Shown here: piece after piece, positions 7,598 through 18,410 of the stretch
How positions within the stretch are numbered: the stretch's first letter is position 1
Layout: each line of letters starts with the position of its first letter
Origin: Burkholderiales bacterium
Lineage (GTDB): Bacteria > Pseudomonadota > Gammaproteobacteria > Burkholderiales > Burkholderiaceae_C
Direction of reading: 5' to 3'
Assembly: GCA_017307855.1 (NCBI GenBank)
Contig: JAFKGD010000010.1
Coordinates: 1 to 64,000, forward strand
DNA length: 64,000 nucleotides
Made by a program: the position numbers and the translations under genes
The notes under the pieces: generated by a model
The model's input: the letters and a program-made list of their open reading frames with translations, nothing else
The model's database searches: none
Told to the model about the DNA's origin: nothing

Positions 7598-8797
7598 TCA
7601 TGTCGTCGCGGATTCGGCCCTATGCATGCCCGTGATGGTCTTGCGGCGATTCGCAACCAGCTCGGCCGCCTGACGCACCGGCGCATCCTCGGTATGGACG
7701 TAGCGCATGAACATGGCCACTGTCTTGTGCGCCGTCAGCACCATGCCGACCTTCACTGGGATGCCCGAGTTGGCAATGTCGGTGGCCGAGCGATGGCGGA
7801 TGCCGTGCGTGCCGACGTGGGGCACGCCGGCCGCCTTCAAGGCCCGCTTCCAACCGCCATAGTGCTCGCCTTCGGTGATGTGCGTGCGCGGGTCGCGTGG
7901 CGACGGCAGCACGTACACCGCACCTTCCGGCCGCGGTGCGGTCGAAAGCAGCCGCCAGGCTTCCTCGCTCATGGGCTTGGACATGCCGCCGGTCTTGCTG
8001 TCCGGCCAGACCACCCGGCGATGCTCCAGATCGACCCAGGCCCACTGCAGGCCGACGATTTCCGAGCGGCGGGCAGCGAACTCGAACTGCAGGCGAATCG
8101 ACAGGGGGATGACGTAGGGCACGAGTCCCTCGGCCTCGATCTGGTCGAGATGGCGGAACAGCTTGCCCATTTCCTCGTCGTTGATCAGCCGGGTGGACTG
8201 GCCCGCTGGGTACATCGGCACGTGTCGGCAGGGGTTGGTGCCATCGGGACGATAGCCCCACACCTCGGCCATGTTGAACATCTTGCGCATCACACCGAAG
8301 GTCTTGTTCGCCTCGGTGGGCTTGTGCGCCATCTTCTTCATCATCGAGGCGATGTCCGGACGCTTGACGTCTTGCACCTTCATGCGCCCGAGCATCGGCA
8401 GGATGTTGCGGTTGACCACGCCCCAGTAGCCGCGCTGGGTGCTGGGCTTGTTGCGCTGCTTGGAATAGTCCTCCATGAACTTCTTGCACAACTCGGCCAT
8501 CGTCGGTGCCTTGCGGGCGTGGGACTTTTCGCCGCTGGGATCGCCGCCCTTGCGGACCTGGGCCAGCCAGTCTTGGGCGAGCGCGCGGGCCTGTTCGACG
8601 GTCAGCTCACCGTACAAGCCGATGGCCGGCTTGCGGCGCTCCCCGGCATTGGTCCGGTACTGCAACATGAACACCTTGCGACCCGCTGGTGTAACCTTGC
8701 ATATGAAGCCGGGCACCACGGTATCGCGCAGTTCTACGGGCTGCGCCTGGGGTTGCGCCGCGTCTACCGCGGACTTGGTGAGCTTGATCTTGGCCAT
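7598..8797 (-). CDS. Tyrosine-type site-specific integrase, P4/DUF4102 family
   Basis: This is a phage- or island-type recombinase of 399 residues when started at ATG 8797 (MAKIKLTKSAVDAA). A longer frame opens at 8845 but lacks the family start. The DUF4102 arm-binding domain covers residues 1-90, a SAM-like core-binding domain about 95-185, and the catalytic domain the rest. Catalytic residues are visible as R244 (RRSEIVGLQW), K268 (SKTGG), H331 and R334 (HGIRH), H357 and Y366 (MRYVH). It is intact. It lies at the right edge of the accessory DNA next to rpsT and probably drove island integration. Confidence 0.93.
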   Translation of the reverse strand: MAKIKLTKSAVDAAQPQAQPVELRDTVVPGFICKVTPAGRKVFMLQYRTNAGERRKPAIGLYGELTVEQARALAQDWLAQVRKGGDPSGEKSHARKAPTMAELCKKFMEDYSKQRNKPSTQRGYWGVVNRNILPMLGRMKVQDVKRPDIASMMKKMAHKPTEANKTFGVMRKMFNMAEVWGYRPDGTNPCRHVPMYPAGQSTRLINDEEMGKLFRHLDQIEAEGLVPYVIPLSIRLQFEFAARRSEIVGLQWAWVDLEHRRVVWPDSKTGGMSKPMSEEAWRLLSTAPRPEGAVYVLPSPRDPRTHITEGEHYGGWKRALKAAGVPHVGTHGIRHRSATDIANSGIPVKVGMVLTAHKTVAMFMRYVHTEDAPVRQAAELVANRRKTITGMHRAESATT

Positions 8798-8970
8798 GAC
8801 GACTCCAGGAAATGGCCCGGATTCCAGGTGCCACATGGGAGCCACGCGACAAGGAACTGGATCGGGTTTCGGAAGGCACCGGCATATGGTGAACCTGCTT
8901 GTTTCCTTGGGAAACTCGCTGTGGCGAGCCTCAGCGCAGATCAGCCAAATGTCGTGCTGGAGTCATCGTG
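8798..8970. other. Presumed right junction of the integrative island
   Basis: The interval between the integrase start and the rpsT terminator has no gene. The island edge and attachment site should lie here, but no tRNA or obvious direct repeat is seen within the window, because the other edge lies to its left. Confidence 0.4.
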
Positions 8971-8971
8971 A

Positions 8972-8997
8972 AACAAAAAACCGCCCGAAGGCGGTTT
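8972..8997 (-). terminator. Rho-independent terminator of rpsT
   Basis: On the minus strand the arms AAACCGCC and GGCGGTTT enclose a TTCG tetraloop and are followed by a T-rich run. It lies about 75 bases after the rpsT stop. Confidence 0.85.
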
Positions 8998-9071
8998 CAT
9001 GCTTTTGCTGACAGCGCACCCGTTTCAAACGGCGGATCGCGCAGGGCGATCCGGGCTGTTTGCCTGAGGCG

Positions 9072-9371
9072 TCAGGCGGCGGCTTGTGCCAGGGCCTTGA
9101 CCTTGGCAGACAGGCGGCTCTTGTCGCGAGCGGCCTTGTTCTTGTGGAAGATGCCCTTGTCAGCCACGGTGTCCAGAACGCTCTGGGCCTTGGCGAACAG
9201 TTCGGCAGCCTTGGTCTTGTCGCCGGCCACGACGGCCTTCTCGACATTCTTGACGGCGGTGCGGTACTTCGAACGCAGCGAGGTGTTGGCTGCGTTCAGC
9301 TTGACGTCCTGGCGGGCGCGCTTGCGGCCCGACGCGAGACGGGGGTTCTTTTTCTTCGGCTTGGTGGCCAT
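9072..9371 (-). CDS. rpsT: 30S ribosomal protein S20
   Basis: S20 is a primary 16S rRNA binder in the small subunit. The 99-residue sequence is very basic and alanine-rich, starts [18 protein letters not shown], and has the conserved [15 protein letters not shown] and [15 protein letters not shown] segments. The length is slightly above the usual 85-90 because of the Burkholderiales-type N-terminal extension. It is a single-gene unit divergent from murJ and ends at the TTCG-loop terminator near 8985. Confidence 0.97.
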   Translation of the reverse strand: MATKPKKKNPRLASGRKRARQDVKLNAANTSLRSKYRTAVKNVEKAVVAGDKTKAAELFAKAQSVLDTVADKGIFHKNKAARDKSRLSAKVKALAQAAA

Positions 9372-9487
9372 GATGGATATCCTTTGTGTCTGAGGATGTT
9401 GTCAGCAAAGCCCACGATTCTATCAGACGGCGCCTGGCGCTCGGCCGGCGCCGCCCGGGCGGGCAGGGCGGGGCTACACTCGCCGGC

Positions 9488-11056
<1,569 letters not shown>

Positions 11057-11115
11057 CCCGCCACCCGGCAGGGCCAGCGCGTTGACGCCCGTCGCCTGCT
11101 CAAGTAAAAAACCTC

Positions 11116-11964
11116 ATGCCACCGCTCAGCCTGCAAGCGCCCACGCCGCTGGAATACTTCGCCCAGCTGGTTCAGAGCGACGAGCACTTTCCACTGCTCG
11201 AAGCCGCCGCGAGTCTGGCGCAGGACGAGTACCCCGACCTCGACGTGCAGCAGGTGCTGGGTGATGTCGACCAACTGCTGGCCCGCCTGCGCCGCCGCGT
11301 GCCGGCCGATGCGGCGCCCCTGGCGCGCCTGCGTGCGCTCAACCAGTTCTTCTTCCGCGATCTGAGTTTCGGCGGCAACGTCAACGACTACTACGACCCG
11401 GACAACAGCTACCTCAACGCCGTGCTGCGGACGCGGCGCGGCGTGCCGATCTCGCTGGCGGTGGTGTGGCTCGAGCTGGCCCAGGGCATGGGCCTCAACG
11501 CACGCGGAGTCGGCTTTCCGGGTCACTTCATGATGAAGGTCAGCCTGCCCAAGGGCCAGGTGGTGATCGATCCTTTCACCGGCCATTCGCTCAGCCGTGA
11601 AGAATTGTCCGAGCGGCTGGAGCCCTACCGGCAAGGCTCGGGCGACGACTTCGACGTGCCGCTGGGCCTCTACCTGCAGTCGGCCCAGCCGCGCGACATC
11701 ATCGGGCGCATGCTGCGCAACCTCAAGGAGATCTACCGCGCCCAGGAAGACTGGCCGCGGCTGATCGCCGTGCTCGATCGCCTCGTCGTGCTGCTGCCCG
11801 AGGCCTGGGGCGAGGTGCGCGACCGGGGCCTGGCCCACGCGAGCCAGGGCAACACGGCCCGCGCCGTGGACGATCTGGAGGCCTACCTGTTCGGCGCGGG
11901 CGATGCGCTCGATCTCGACCTCATCGGCGAGCGCGTGGCGCAACTGCGCCGTGCCCTGCAATAG
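11116..11964 (+). CDS. SirB1-family protein with transglutaminase-like and TPR regions
   Basis: The protein has 282 residues. The N-terminal part (to about 180) is a transglutaminase-like SirB1 domain, shown by LNQFFFRDLSFGGNVNDYYDPDNSYLN and RGVPISLAVVWLELA, followed by GVGFPGHFMMKV. The C-terminal part is helical and TPR-like (residues 200-282). The E. coli relative YchA lies beside prmC, and its function is unknown. It starts 60 bases after murJ and may be cotranscribed with it. Confidence 0.85.
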   Translation: MPPLSLQAPTPLEYFAQLVQSDEHFPLLEAAASLAQDEYPDLDVQQVLGDVDQLLARLRRRVPADAAPLARLRALNQFFFRDLSFGGNVNDYYDPDNSYLNAVLRTRRGVPISLAVVWLELAQGMGLNARGVGFPGHFMMKVSLPKGQVVIDPFTGHSLSREELSERLEPYRQGSGDDFDVPLGLYLQSAQPRDIIGRMLRNLKEIYRAQEDWPRLIAVLDRLVVLLPEAWGEVRDRGLAHASQGNTARAVDDLEAYLFGAGDALDLDLIGERVAQLRRALQ

Positions 11965-12181
11965 CACGCACGCCGTTCGCTCCACGACATCGCCAGCCAG
12001 TCGATAGAATCGGGCATTTCGCGCGCGCAGGCCCGGCCCTGCGCGGCGACGCCGGAGCCACGCGAGGCGCCTGCGCACCGCTTTTGCCACCCGAGCGTCC
12101 GAGCCTGTTGCCTGTCATGCCGCCCCGTTCTCTCCCTTTTCCTGCCGGTCTGCGCGCCGCGTGGCGCGTGGGAGCGCGCCC

Positions 12182-12856
12182 GTGAAGCAGATCGCGCTCG
12201 ACATTGGACTCGCTCCCGGTCCGACGTTGTCGAGCTTCCTCTCCGGCCCCAATCAGGAAGCCGTGGCCCATCTGCAGTTGTGGGTCGGCAATCCGGCCCG
12301 CTCGCCCGTGCCCACTTATCTCTGGGGTGGTGCAGCGAGCGGCAAGACCCACCTGCTCAAGGCCGTGGCCGAGGCGCTGCGCGTGCAGGGCGCTTCCTGC
12401 GGCTGGATCGATGCGACAGTGGCCGGGCCACCCGAGTTCTCGCCGACATGGTCGGCCGTTCTGATGGACGACGTGCATCTGTACACGGCGGCGCAGCAGC
12501 ACACGGCGTTCAACTGGTTCGTCAATGCGCAAACGCATCAGCGCTGGGTGCTGGCCGCTGGTGTCCACGCCCCCGCGCACCTGGCGCTGCGCGAAGACTT
12601 GCGCACACGCCTGGGCTGGGGGCACGTGTTCCAGTTGCAGGCTCTGGCCGAAGCCGAACGACGTGCCGTGCTGCGCCAGCAGGCCGATGCCCGCGGCGTA
12701 TTCCTCGGCGACGAGGTGATGGATTTCATGCTCACCCGGTTCTCGCGCGACCTGGGCAGCCTGACGGCGCTGCTCGACCAGCTCGACGGCTATGCGCTGC
12801 GCACCAAGCGCGCCATCACCGTTCCACTCATCAAGTCCATGCTGGAGGAAGAATGA
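12182..12856 (+). CDS. hda: DnaA-related regulatory protein Hda
   Basis: Hda is a AAA+ protein that, with the sliding clamp, turns DnaA-ATP into inactive DnaA-ADP and limits replication initiation. The 224-residue product shows the short start KQIALDI with a clamp-binding-like QIALDIG, a P-loop GGAASGKTH, Walker B LMDDVH, and a sensor segment FSRDLGSLTALLDQLD. The GTG at 12182 gives the family N-terminus; a frame from 12161 adds 7 unrelated residues. The stop overlaps the start of the HAD gene in an ATGA junction. Confidence 0.9.
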   Translation: MKQIALDIGLAPGPTLSSFLSGPNQEAVAHLQLWVGNPARSPVPTYLWGGAASGKTHLLKAVAEALRVQGASCGWIDATVAGPPEFSPTWSAVLMDDVHLYTAAQQHTAFNWFVNAQTHQRWVLAAGVHAPAHLALREDLRTRLGWGHVFQLQALAEAERRAVLRQQADARGVFLGDEVMDFMLTRFSRDLGSLTALLDQLDGYALRTKRAITVPLIKSMLEEE

Positions 12857-13554
12857 CGGCCGGCGCGCCCACTGCACCCCGGATGAGCCTCGCGCTGTTC
12901 GATCTGGACCATACCTTGCTGCCGATCGATTCCGACTACTCCTGGGGAGAGTTCACCATCGACATCGGCTGGTGCGACCCGGTGGTGTTTCGTCGGCGCA
13001 ACGAGGAATTCTTCGCCCATTACAAAGCCGGAACGCTGGACATCCACGACTATGTGCGCTTCGCCACCGATGCCGTGCGCGAGCGCGGGCCCGAGGCGGC
13101 GGCCGCGGCGCACGAGCGGTTCATGCGTGACGTGATCCGGCCGCAACTGGTGGCGCCGGCGCGCGAACTGGTGCAACGGCACCAGCTCGCTGGCGACACC
13201 GTGGTCATCGTCACGGCCACCAACGAGTTCGTCACGCGTCCGATCGCGCAGGCCTTCGGCGTTCAGGAACTGATCGCCGTGCAGCTCCAGCGCGGCCCCG
13301 ACGGCTGGATCACCGGCGAGATCGCGGGTGTACCATCGGCCCGCGAAGGCAAGGTCACGCGCGTGGAGCAATGGCTTGCGGACCGCTCGCTGGACTGGTC
13401 CGACGTGGACAGCACCTTCTACACCGATTCGCTCAACGACCTCGCGCTGCTCGAGCGCGTCGACCACCCCGTGGCAACCAACCCCGACGATCGATTGCGG
13501 GCGCTGGCTTCCGATCGGGGCTGGCCCATCCTCGATTTGTTCGCCAAGCAATGA
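12853..13554 (+). CDS. HAD-IB family phosphatase (SerB-like)
   Basis: The 233-residue HAD-superfamily hydrolase has motif I FDLDHTLL (nucleophile and acid Asp), motif II ATN after VIVTAT, and motif III/IV around FYTDSLNDLALL. Family members dephosphorylate phosphoserine or similar small phosphates; the substrate here is not known. It starts by overlapping the hda stop and ends overlapping the pcnB start, so hda-HAD-pcnB read as one coupled operon, an arrangement common in Burkholderiales. Confidence 0.88.
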   Translation: MTAGAPTAPRMSLALFDLDHTLLPIDSDYSWGEFTIDIGWCDPVVFRRRNEEFFAHYKAGTLDIHDYVRFATDAVRERGPEAAAAAHERFMRDVIRPQLVAPARELVQRHQLAGDTVVIVTATNEFVTRPIAQAFGVQELIAVQLQRGPDGWITGEIAGVPSAREGKVTRVEQWLADRSLDWSDVDSTFYTDSLNDLALLERVDHPVATNPDDRLRALASDRGWPILDLFAKQ

Positions 13555-15191
13555 TCAAGAAATTCATCGACAAGCTCCTGGGCAAGGGTGCCGCCGGCAG
13601 CCGGCAGGCCCGCTTCGGCACGCGCCAGGAGATCGGCCCGGCCGTTCATGGCATCGACCCGACCCTGGTGGACGAACGCGCGGCCAACGTCGTGCGCACG
13701 CTCAAGCAGGCCGGCTACGAGGCCTACATCGTCGGCGGTGCCGTGCGCGACCTGCTGCTGGGACTGCGTCCGAAGGACTTCGACGTGGCCACCAATGCCA
13801 CGCCGGAGCAGGTGAAATCGCTGTTCCGGCGCGCCTTCATCATCGGCCGGCGCTTCCGCATCGTCCACGTCGTCTACGGGCGTGGACGCGAACATGAAGT
13901 GATCGAGGTGTCCACGTTCCGCGCCTACCTCGACAACGCGGCGGCCGAACAGGTGGCCGGCAACGAGAAGAGCAGCAAGGGCGAGCTGGCCGGCATGAAG
14001 CATGCGGTGGATGCGTCGGGCCGTGTCCTGCGCGACAACGTCTGGGGGCCGCAGGAAGAGGACGCCGCGCGGCGTGACTTCACCGTGAATGCGCTCTACT
14101 ACGATCCCGAGACGCAGATCGTCGTGGACTATCACAGCGGCATCAAGGATGCAGGCAAGAAGGTCCTGCGCATGATCGGCGATCCGGCCACACGGTACCG
14201 CGAAGACCCGGTGCGCATCATCCGCGCCGCCCGCTTCGCGGCCAAGCTCGATGCGCGCGGTTTCAAGCTCGAGGCCAAGACGGCCGCACCTCTCGTCAGC
14301 TCGCTGGCCTTGCTCGCCGATGTTCCGCAGAGCCGGCTGTTCGACGAGATGCTCAAGCTGCTGCAGACCGGCCACGCACTGGCCACCATCGGGCAATTGC
14401 GCAAACTGGGCTTGGCGCGCGGCATCTATCCACTGCTCGACATCGTGGTCGAGCGCGCCGACCTGCCGTTCGTGAAGGCCGCGTTGCAGGACACCGACCG
14501 CCGCGTTGGCGAGGGCAAGCCGGTGGCCCCCAGCTTCCTGCTGGCCACCGTGCTGTGGTCCGATGTGCGCGAAGGCTGGGAGTCGCGCCAGCAGAGCCAG
14601 CCGCCGTTCCCGGCGCTTCAGGAAGCCATCGACCACGTTTTCGACTCGCGCATCGGCGACGTGTCGGGCCGCGGCAAGCTGGCGGCCGACATGCGGGAGA
14701 TCTGGATGATGCAGCCGCGCTTCGAGAAGCGGACGGCGCAGTCGGCCGGCAGCCTCGCGGAGCAGCCCCGTTTTCGCGCCGGCTTCGATTTCATGCGCCT
14801 GCGCGCCGACGTGGGCGAGGTGGAAGAGGCGCTGGCCGAATGGTGGCAGGAGTTCAGCACGGCGGATGGCCTGCGCCGTGACGACCTGCTCGAGCAGGCG
14901 CGCGCCGAGATGAAGAAGCAGCCGCGCCAGGCCGGTGCCAAACCTGCCCGCAGGCGCGTGCCGAAGGCAGCCGGCTCTGGCGGCGAGGTTTCGACGTCCA
15001 CGGACTCTGCGTCCGCGGCCGACCGCGACGATGAACCGGGGGACAGCGCCGCAGCCTCCTTCGATGACGGCGCTGCGACGGACGCACCTGCGCGCAAGCG
15101 CCGTCGTCGCCGGCGTTCCGGCGCAAGGCGCGCCGGTGGCGAGGGTGACGCAGCGCCGGCGCCGCAAGGCGACGGTGGCCCGCACGACTGA
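13551..15191 (+). CDS. pcnB: Poly(A) polymerase I
   Basis: PcnB adds poly(A) tails to RNA and so promotes decay. The protein has 546 residues. The nucleotidyltransferase head shows GGAVRDLLLG and KDFDVATNA with the catalytic aspartates, then RRDFTVNALYYDP and the neck RYREDPVRIIRAARFAAK. The last 90 residues are disordered, starting near QPRQAGAKPARRR and including an acidic stretch and the run KRRRRRRSGARR, probably an RNA-binding tail. The start ATG overlaps the preceding HAD stop. folK follows at once. Confidence 0.95.
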   Translation: MIKKFIDKLLGKGAAGSRQARFGTRQEIGPAVHGIDPTLVDERAANVVRTLKQAGYEAYIVGGAVRDLLLGLRPKDFDVATNATPEQVKSLFRRAFIIGRRFRIVHVVYGRGREHEVIEVSTFRAYLDNAAAEQVAGNEKSSKGELAGMKHAVDASGRVLRDNVWGPQEEDAARRDFTVNALYYDPETQIVVDYHSGIKDAGKKVLRMIGDPATRYREDPVRIIRAARFAAKLDARGFKLEAKTAAPLVSSLALLADVPQSRLFDEMLKLLQTGHALATIGQLRKLGLARGIYPLLDIVVERADLPFVKAALQDTDRRVGEGKPVAPSFLLATVLWSDVREGWESRQQSQPPFPALQEAIDHVFDSRIGDVSGRGKLAADMREIWMMQPRFEKRTAQSAGSLAEQPRFRAGFDFMRLRADVGEVEEALAEWWQEFSTADGLRRDDLLEQARAEMKKQPRQAGAKPARRRVPKAAGSGGEVSTSTDSASAADRDDEPGDSAAASFDDGAATDAPARKRRRRRRSGARRAGGEGDAAPAPQGDGGPHD

Positions 15192-15195
15192 CCCT

Positions 15196-15699
15196 GTGCC
15201 GCCGCTGCCCATCCTGGCGTGGGTGGCGCTGGGTGCGAACCTGGGTGACGCGCGTGCCACGGTCGAGCGGGCCTTCGACGCGCTGGCCGGGCTGCCTCGT
15301 ACTCGACTGCTCGCCCGCTCCTCGCTCTATCGGAGCGCTCCGGTGGATGCAGCCGGCCCCGATTTCATCAACGCCGTGGCCGGAATCGACACCGCGCTGA
15401 CTCCGATGGAGCTGCTCGATGCCTTGCAGGCCATCGAACGATCGGAGGGGCGTGAGCGGCCTTACCGCAACGCGCCACGCACGCTCGATCTCGACCTCTT
15501 GCTCTATGGGGATCTTTCGCTCGACCATCCCCGATTGACACTGCCGCACCCCCGCATGCACGAACGCGCTTTCGTGCTGTTGCCGCTGGCGGAGGTGGCG
15601 CCCGCCCAGGTGCCTGAAGATGCGCTCGAACGTGTCGCCGGGCAGCCGATCGAGCGGCTCGATACGGGCGCTTCCGGCACTGGCCGCGCGGATCAATAA
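15196..15699 (+). CDS. folK: 6-hydroxymethyl-7,8-dihydropterin pyrophosphokinase
   Basis: FolK transfers pyrophosphate from ATP to hydroxymethyl-dihydropterin in folate synthesis. Motifs seen are VALGANLGD near the start, YRSAPVD, and the signature RPYRNAPRTLDLDLLLYG with the metal-binding DLD. With GTG 15196 the product is 167 residues, the normal length. A GTG at 15175 in the same frame, inside pcnB, is the alternative. It follows pcnB by 4 bases, as in many proteobacteria. Confidence 0.93.
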   Translation: MPPLPILAWVALGANLGDARATVERAFDALAGLPRTRLLARSSLYRSAPVDAAGPDFINAVAGIDTALTPMELLDALQAIERSEGRERPYRNAPRTLDLDLLLYGDLSLDHPRLTLPHPRMHERAFVLLPLAEVAPAQVPEDALERVAGQPIERLDTGASGTGRADQ

Positions 15700-15707
15700 T
15701 CCGCGCC

Positions 15708-16076
15708 ATGCAAGTCCTCCAATCGATTCCGCTGCCAGCGCAGACCGTGCTGCTGCTGCTGGCCAGCAACGTGTTCATGACCTTCGCCTGGTACGGCCAC
15801 CTCAAAGGTCTGGCGACGGCGCCGTGGTGGACGGCAGCGCTCATCAGCTGGGGTATCGCGCTGTTCGAATACCTCCTGCAGGTGCCGGCCAATCGCATCG
15901 GCTTCCAGCAGGCGGGCTTCACGGTCGGACAGCTCAAGATCATGCAGGAAGTGATCACCCTGGCCGTCTTCGTGCCGTTCGCGGTGTTCTACCTGAAGGA
16001 GCCGCTGAAGCTGGACTATCTCTGGGCCGCGTTGTGCATGGTCGGCGCGGTGTACTTCATCTTTCGCAGCAGCTGA
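15708..16076 (+). CDS. DMT-superfamily small membrane protein (DUF486)
   Basis: The 122-residue protein has four hydrophobic helices (about 10-28, 38-58, 75-98 and 103-119) and the DUF486 signature FMTFAWYGHLK, with SWGIALFEYLLQVPANRIG and KIMQEVITLAVF. It is an inner-membrane protein related to small multidrug-resistance-like DMT proteins. The substrate is unknown. It begins 9 bases after folK and probably shares its transcript. Confidence 0.88.
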   Translation: MQVLQSIPLPAQTVLLLLASNVFMTFAWYGHLKGLATAPWWTAALISWGIALFEYLLQVPANRIGFQQAGFTVGQLKIMQEVITLAVFVPFAVFYLKEPLKLDYLWAALCMVGAVYFIFRSS

Positions 16077-16193
16077 GGCGCGCCGCACGTCGTGGCTCGC
16101 GCCCCCCAGCCTGCGGGGGCGGGGAGGGGCGGGTACACTCCCGCCTGTCATCAAAACGACATTCCCCTGTCATATTTCCCCCAGGAGCCGGCC

Positions 16194-16841
16194 ATGCTGT
16201 TTGGCAAGCTGTTGCCGCGAGAAGGCAATTTTTTCGAGATGTTCAACCAGCACGCGGACCGGATCGTCGAGGCCGCACGCGCGTTTTCCCAGCTGGTCGC
16301 CAACTACAACGACCCTCATCTGCGCGACAAGTACAACCAGGACGTCGACAACGCGGAACGGGCGGCCGACCGTGTGACGCATGACGTCAACCGCGCCATC
16401 CACAAGACCTTCATCACCCCGATCGACCGCGAGCAGATCCACGGCCTGATCAACACCATGGACGACGTTGCCGACCTGATCCAGGATTCGGCCGAAACCA
16501 TGGCGCTGTACGACGTGCGCGTGATGACGGACGAGATCCGGCGGCTGACCGATCTCAGCCTCAAGTGCTGCGAACGCCTGCGCGACGCCGTACGCCTGCT
16601 CGACAAGATCGCCGATCCGGGCACGGCCGAGGCCGCGCTCAAGACCTGCGAGGAGATCGACAAGATCGAATCCGACGCCGACCGCGTCATGCGCTCGGCG
16701 ATGAGCAAGCTGTTCCGCGAGGAGCCGGACGTGCGCGAGGTCATCAAGCTCAAGGCCATCTACGAGCTGCTCGAGACCATCACCGACAAGTGCGAGGACG
16801 TCGCGAACCAGATCGAGGGCATCGTCCTCGAGAACTCCTGA
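16194..16841 (+). CDS. DUF47/PhoU-like protein, partner of the Pit transporter
   Basis: The 215-residue all-helical DUF47 (YkaA-type) protein is related to PhoU. Such proteins are nearly always beside a low-affinity phosphate permease and are thought to regulate it. Conserved pieces are NFFEMFNQHADRIVEAA, the acidic repeats ERAADRVTHDVNRAIHKTFITPIDREQI, and DTIEDVADLI-like NTMDDVADLIQDS. The ATG at 16194 follows a GGAG. The pit gene begins 25 bases downstream. Confidence 0.92.
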   Translation: MLFGKLLPREGNFFEMFNQHADRIVEAARAFSQLVANYNDPHLRDKYNQDVDNAERAADRVTHDVNRAIHKTFITPIDREQIHGLINTMDDVADLIQDSAETMALYDVRVMTDEIRRLTDLSLKCCERLRDAVRLLDKIADPGTAEAALKTCEEIDKIESDADRVMRSAMSKLFREEPDVREVIKLKAIYELLETITDKCEDVANQIEGIVLENS

Positions 16842-16866
16842 GCCACGCGCCGCTGGAGTTTCCCGG

Positions 16867-17904
16867 ATGGACAACATTCAGACCGCGCTGTGGGTCGTGA
16901 TGATGCTGGTGCTGCTGGCACTGGCGTTCGACTTCATGAACGGCTTCCACGACGCGGCGAACTCGATCGCCACCGTCGTCTCCACGGGCGTGCTGCGGCC
17001 CGGCCAGGCCGTGCTGTTCGCAGCGTTCTTCAACTTCGTCGCCTATTTCGTGTTCCACCTCAGCGTGGCGGCCACCATCGGCAAGGGCATCGTCGATCCG
17101 AACATCGTCGACACGCACGTGATCTTCGGCGCGCTCTCGGGCGCCATCGCCTGGAACATCGTCACCTGGTATTACGGCATTCCCAGCAGCTCGTCGCATG
17201 CGCTGATCGGCGGCATCGTGGGCGCCGTGATCGCCAAGGCGGGCGCAGGTTCGCTGATCGCCGGCGGCATCCTCAAGGTGGTCGCCTTCATCTTCGTCTC
17301 GCCGCTGCTGGGCTTCCTGTTCGGCTCGCTGATGATGGTGGCCGTTGCCTGGGTCTGCCGCCGCACCACGCCGTCGCGCGCCGATCGCTGGTTCCGCCGC
17401 CTCCAGCTGGCGTCCGCCGGTGCGTACAGCCTGGGCCACGGCGGCAACGATGCCCAGAAGACGGCCGGCATCATCTGGCTGCTGCTGATCGCTGCCACCA
17501 ACGAAGGCGTGATCGGCCTGCCGAGCTGGATGCAGGCGACCACCGACCACCTGCCGGTATGGGTGGTGATTGCGTGCTATGTGACGATCGGCCTGGGCAC
17601 CATGTTCGGCGGCTGGCGCATTGTGAAGACCATGGGCCAGAAGATCACCAAACTCAAGCCCGTGGGCGGTTTCTGTGCCGAGACGGGCGGGGCGATCACG
17701 CTGTTCTTCGCCACGGCGCTGGGTATTCCCGTGTCGACCACCCACACCATCACCGGCGCCATCGTCGGCGTCGGCTCCACGCAACGCGCGAGCGCAGTGC
17801 GTTGGGGTGTCGCGGGCAACATCGTCTGGGCCTGGATTTTCACAATCCCGGCCAGCGCGTTCATGGCCGCCATCGCGTACTGGGTCAGCATGCAGGTCTT
17901 CTGA
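16867..17904 (+). CDS. pit: Low-affinity inorganic phosphate transporter, PiT family
   Basis: The protein imports metal-phosphate complexes across the inner membrane using the proton gradient. It has 345 residues and about ten helices. Both PiT signature repeats are present: FDFMNGFHDAANSIATVVSTG at the N-terminus and GHGGNDAQKTAGIIW in the middle, plus SSSSHALIGG and STTHTITGAIVGVG. It pairs with the DUF47 gene upstream in one operon. Confidence 0.95.
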   Translation: MDNIQTALWVVMMLVLLALAFDFMNGFHDAANSIATVVSTGVLRPGQAVLFAAFFNFVAYFVFHLSVAATIGKGIVDPNIVDTHVIFGALSGAIAWNIVTWYYGIPSSSSHALIGGIVGAVIAKAGAGSLIAGGILKVVAFIFVSPLLGFLFGSLMMVAVAWVCRRTTPSRADRWFRRLQLASAGAYSLGHGGNDAQKTAGIIWLLLIAATNEGVIGLPSWMQATTDHLPVWVVIACYVTIGLGTMFGGWRIVKTMGQKITKLKPVGGFCAETGGAITLFFATALGIPVSTTHTITGAIVGVGSTQRASAVRWGVAGNIVWAWIFTIPASAFMAAIAYWVSMQVF

Positions 17905-17957
17905 CCGGGTCTGCCCGCCGCGGCGCCACCGAAGGTGAGCGCGGATGGGCAGAGCGG

Positions 17958-18410
17958 CTACTGCGAGATTTGCCGCGCCGCCTCGATCTGGTATTCGAAA
18001 TAGCGCTGGAAGCTGAAGGCCAGGCTGGCCATCAGCACCGCGGTGCCGAGCATCAGCGACGCCACCAGCGCGCCGACCGTCATCCAGTTGGTGCGCCCCT
18101 GCGCGGCGTCGGCGCTGGCCTGCGGGTTGAACCGGGCGTTCCACTTTTCCTGCGCCATCAGGCCGTACACGATGGCCGTGAGTGCACAACCTGCGATAGT
18201 GAAGCCCAGCAGCGGAATGAGCACCCAGCTCCACTGGTCGTCGACGCCGAACTCCTGCACGCGCTCGATGCCGTACAGACCGAGCGCGGTCGGGATCGGC
18301 AGCAACCAGCCCAGCCAGTCGCCCAGACCACGCAGGTAGAAGCGGTGAACGCCCAGGGGCCCGAGCGTCAGCGCGAGCCAGGTGGCGACGGTCTTGTTGC
18401 GCGGCTTCAT
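17958..18410 (-). CDS. TM2-domain-like membrane protein
   Basis: This is a 150-residue inner-membrane protein. Residues 8-60 match the TM2 pattern LALTLGPLGVHRFYLRG with a turn before WLGWLLPI, and two or three further helices follow, including SLMLGTAVLMASLAFSF. The function of the family is unknown. The ATG at 18410 overlaps the stop of the upstream acetyltransferase gene, so the two are coupled. Confidence 0.78.
   Translation of the reverse strand: MKPRNKTVATWLALTLGPLGVHRFYLRGLGDWLGWLLPIPTALGLYGIERVQEFGVDDQWSWVLIPLLGFTIAGCALTAIVYGLMAQEKWNARFNPQASADAAQGRTNWMTVGALVASLMLGTAVLMASLAFSFQRYFEYQIEAARQISQ

Noticed and set aside
8798..8970. Possible tRNA fragment as integration site
   Set aside because: No cloverleaf or T-arm GTTCGA-type sequence was found; the site stays unknown.
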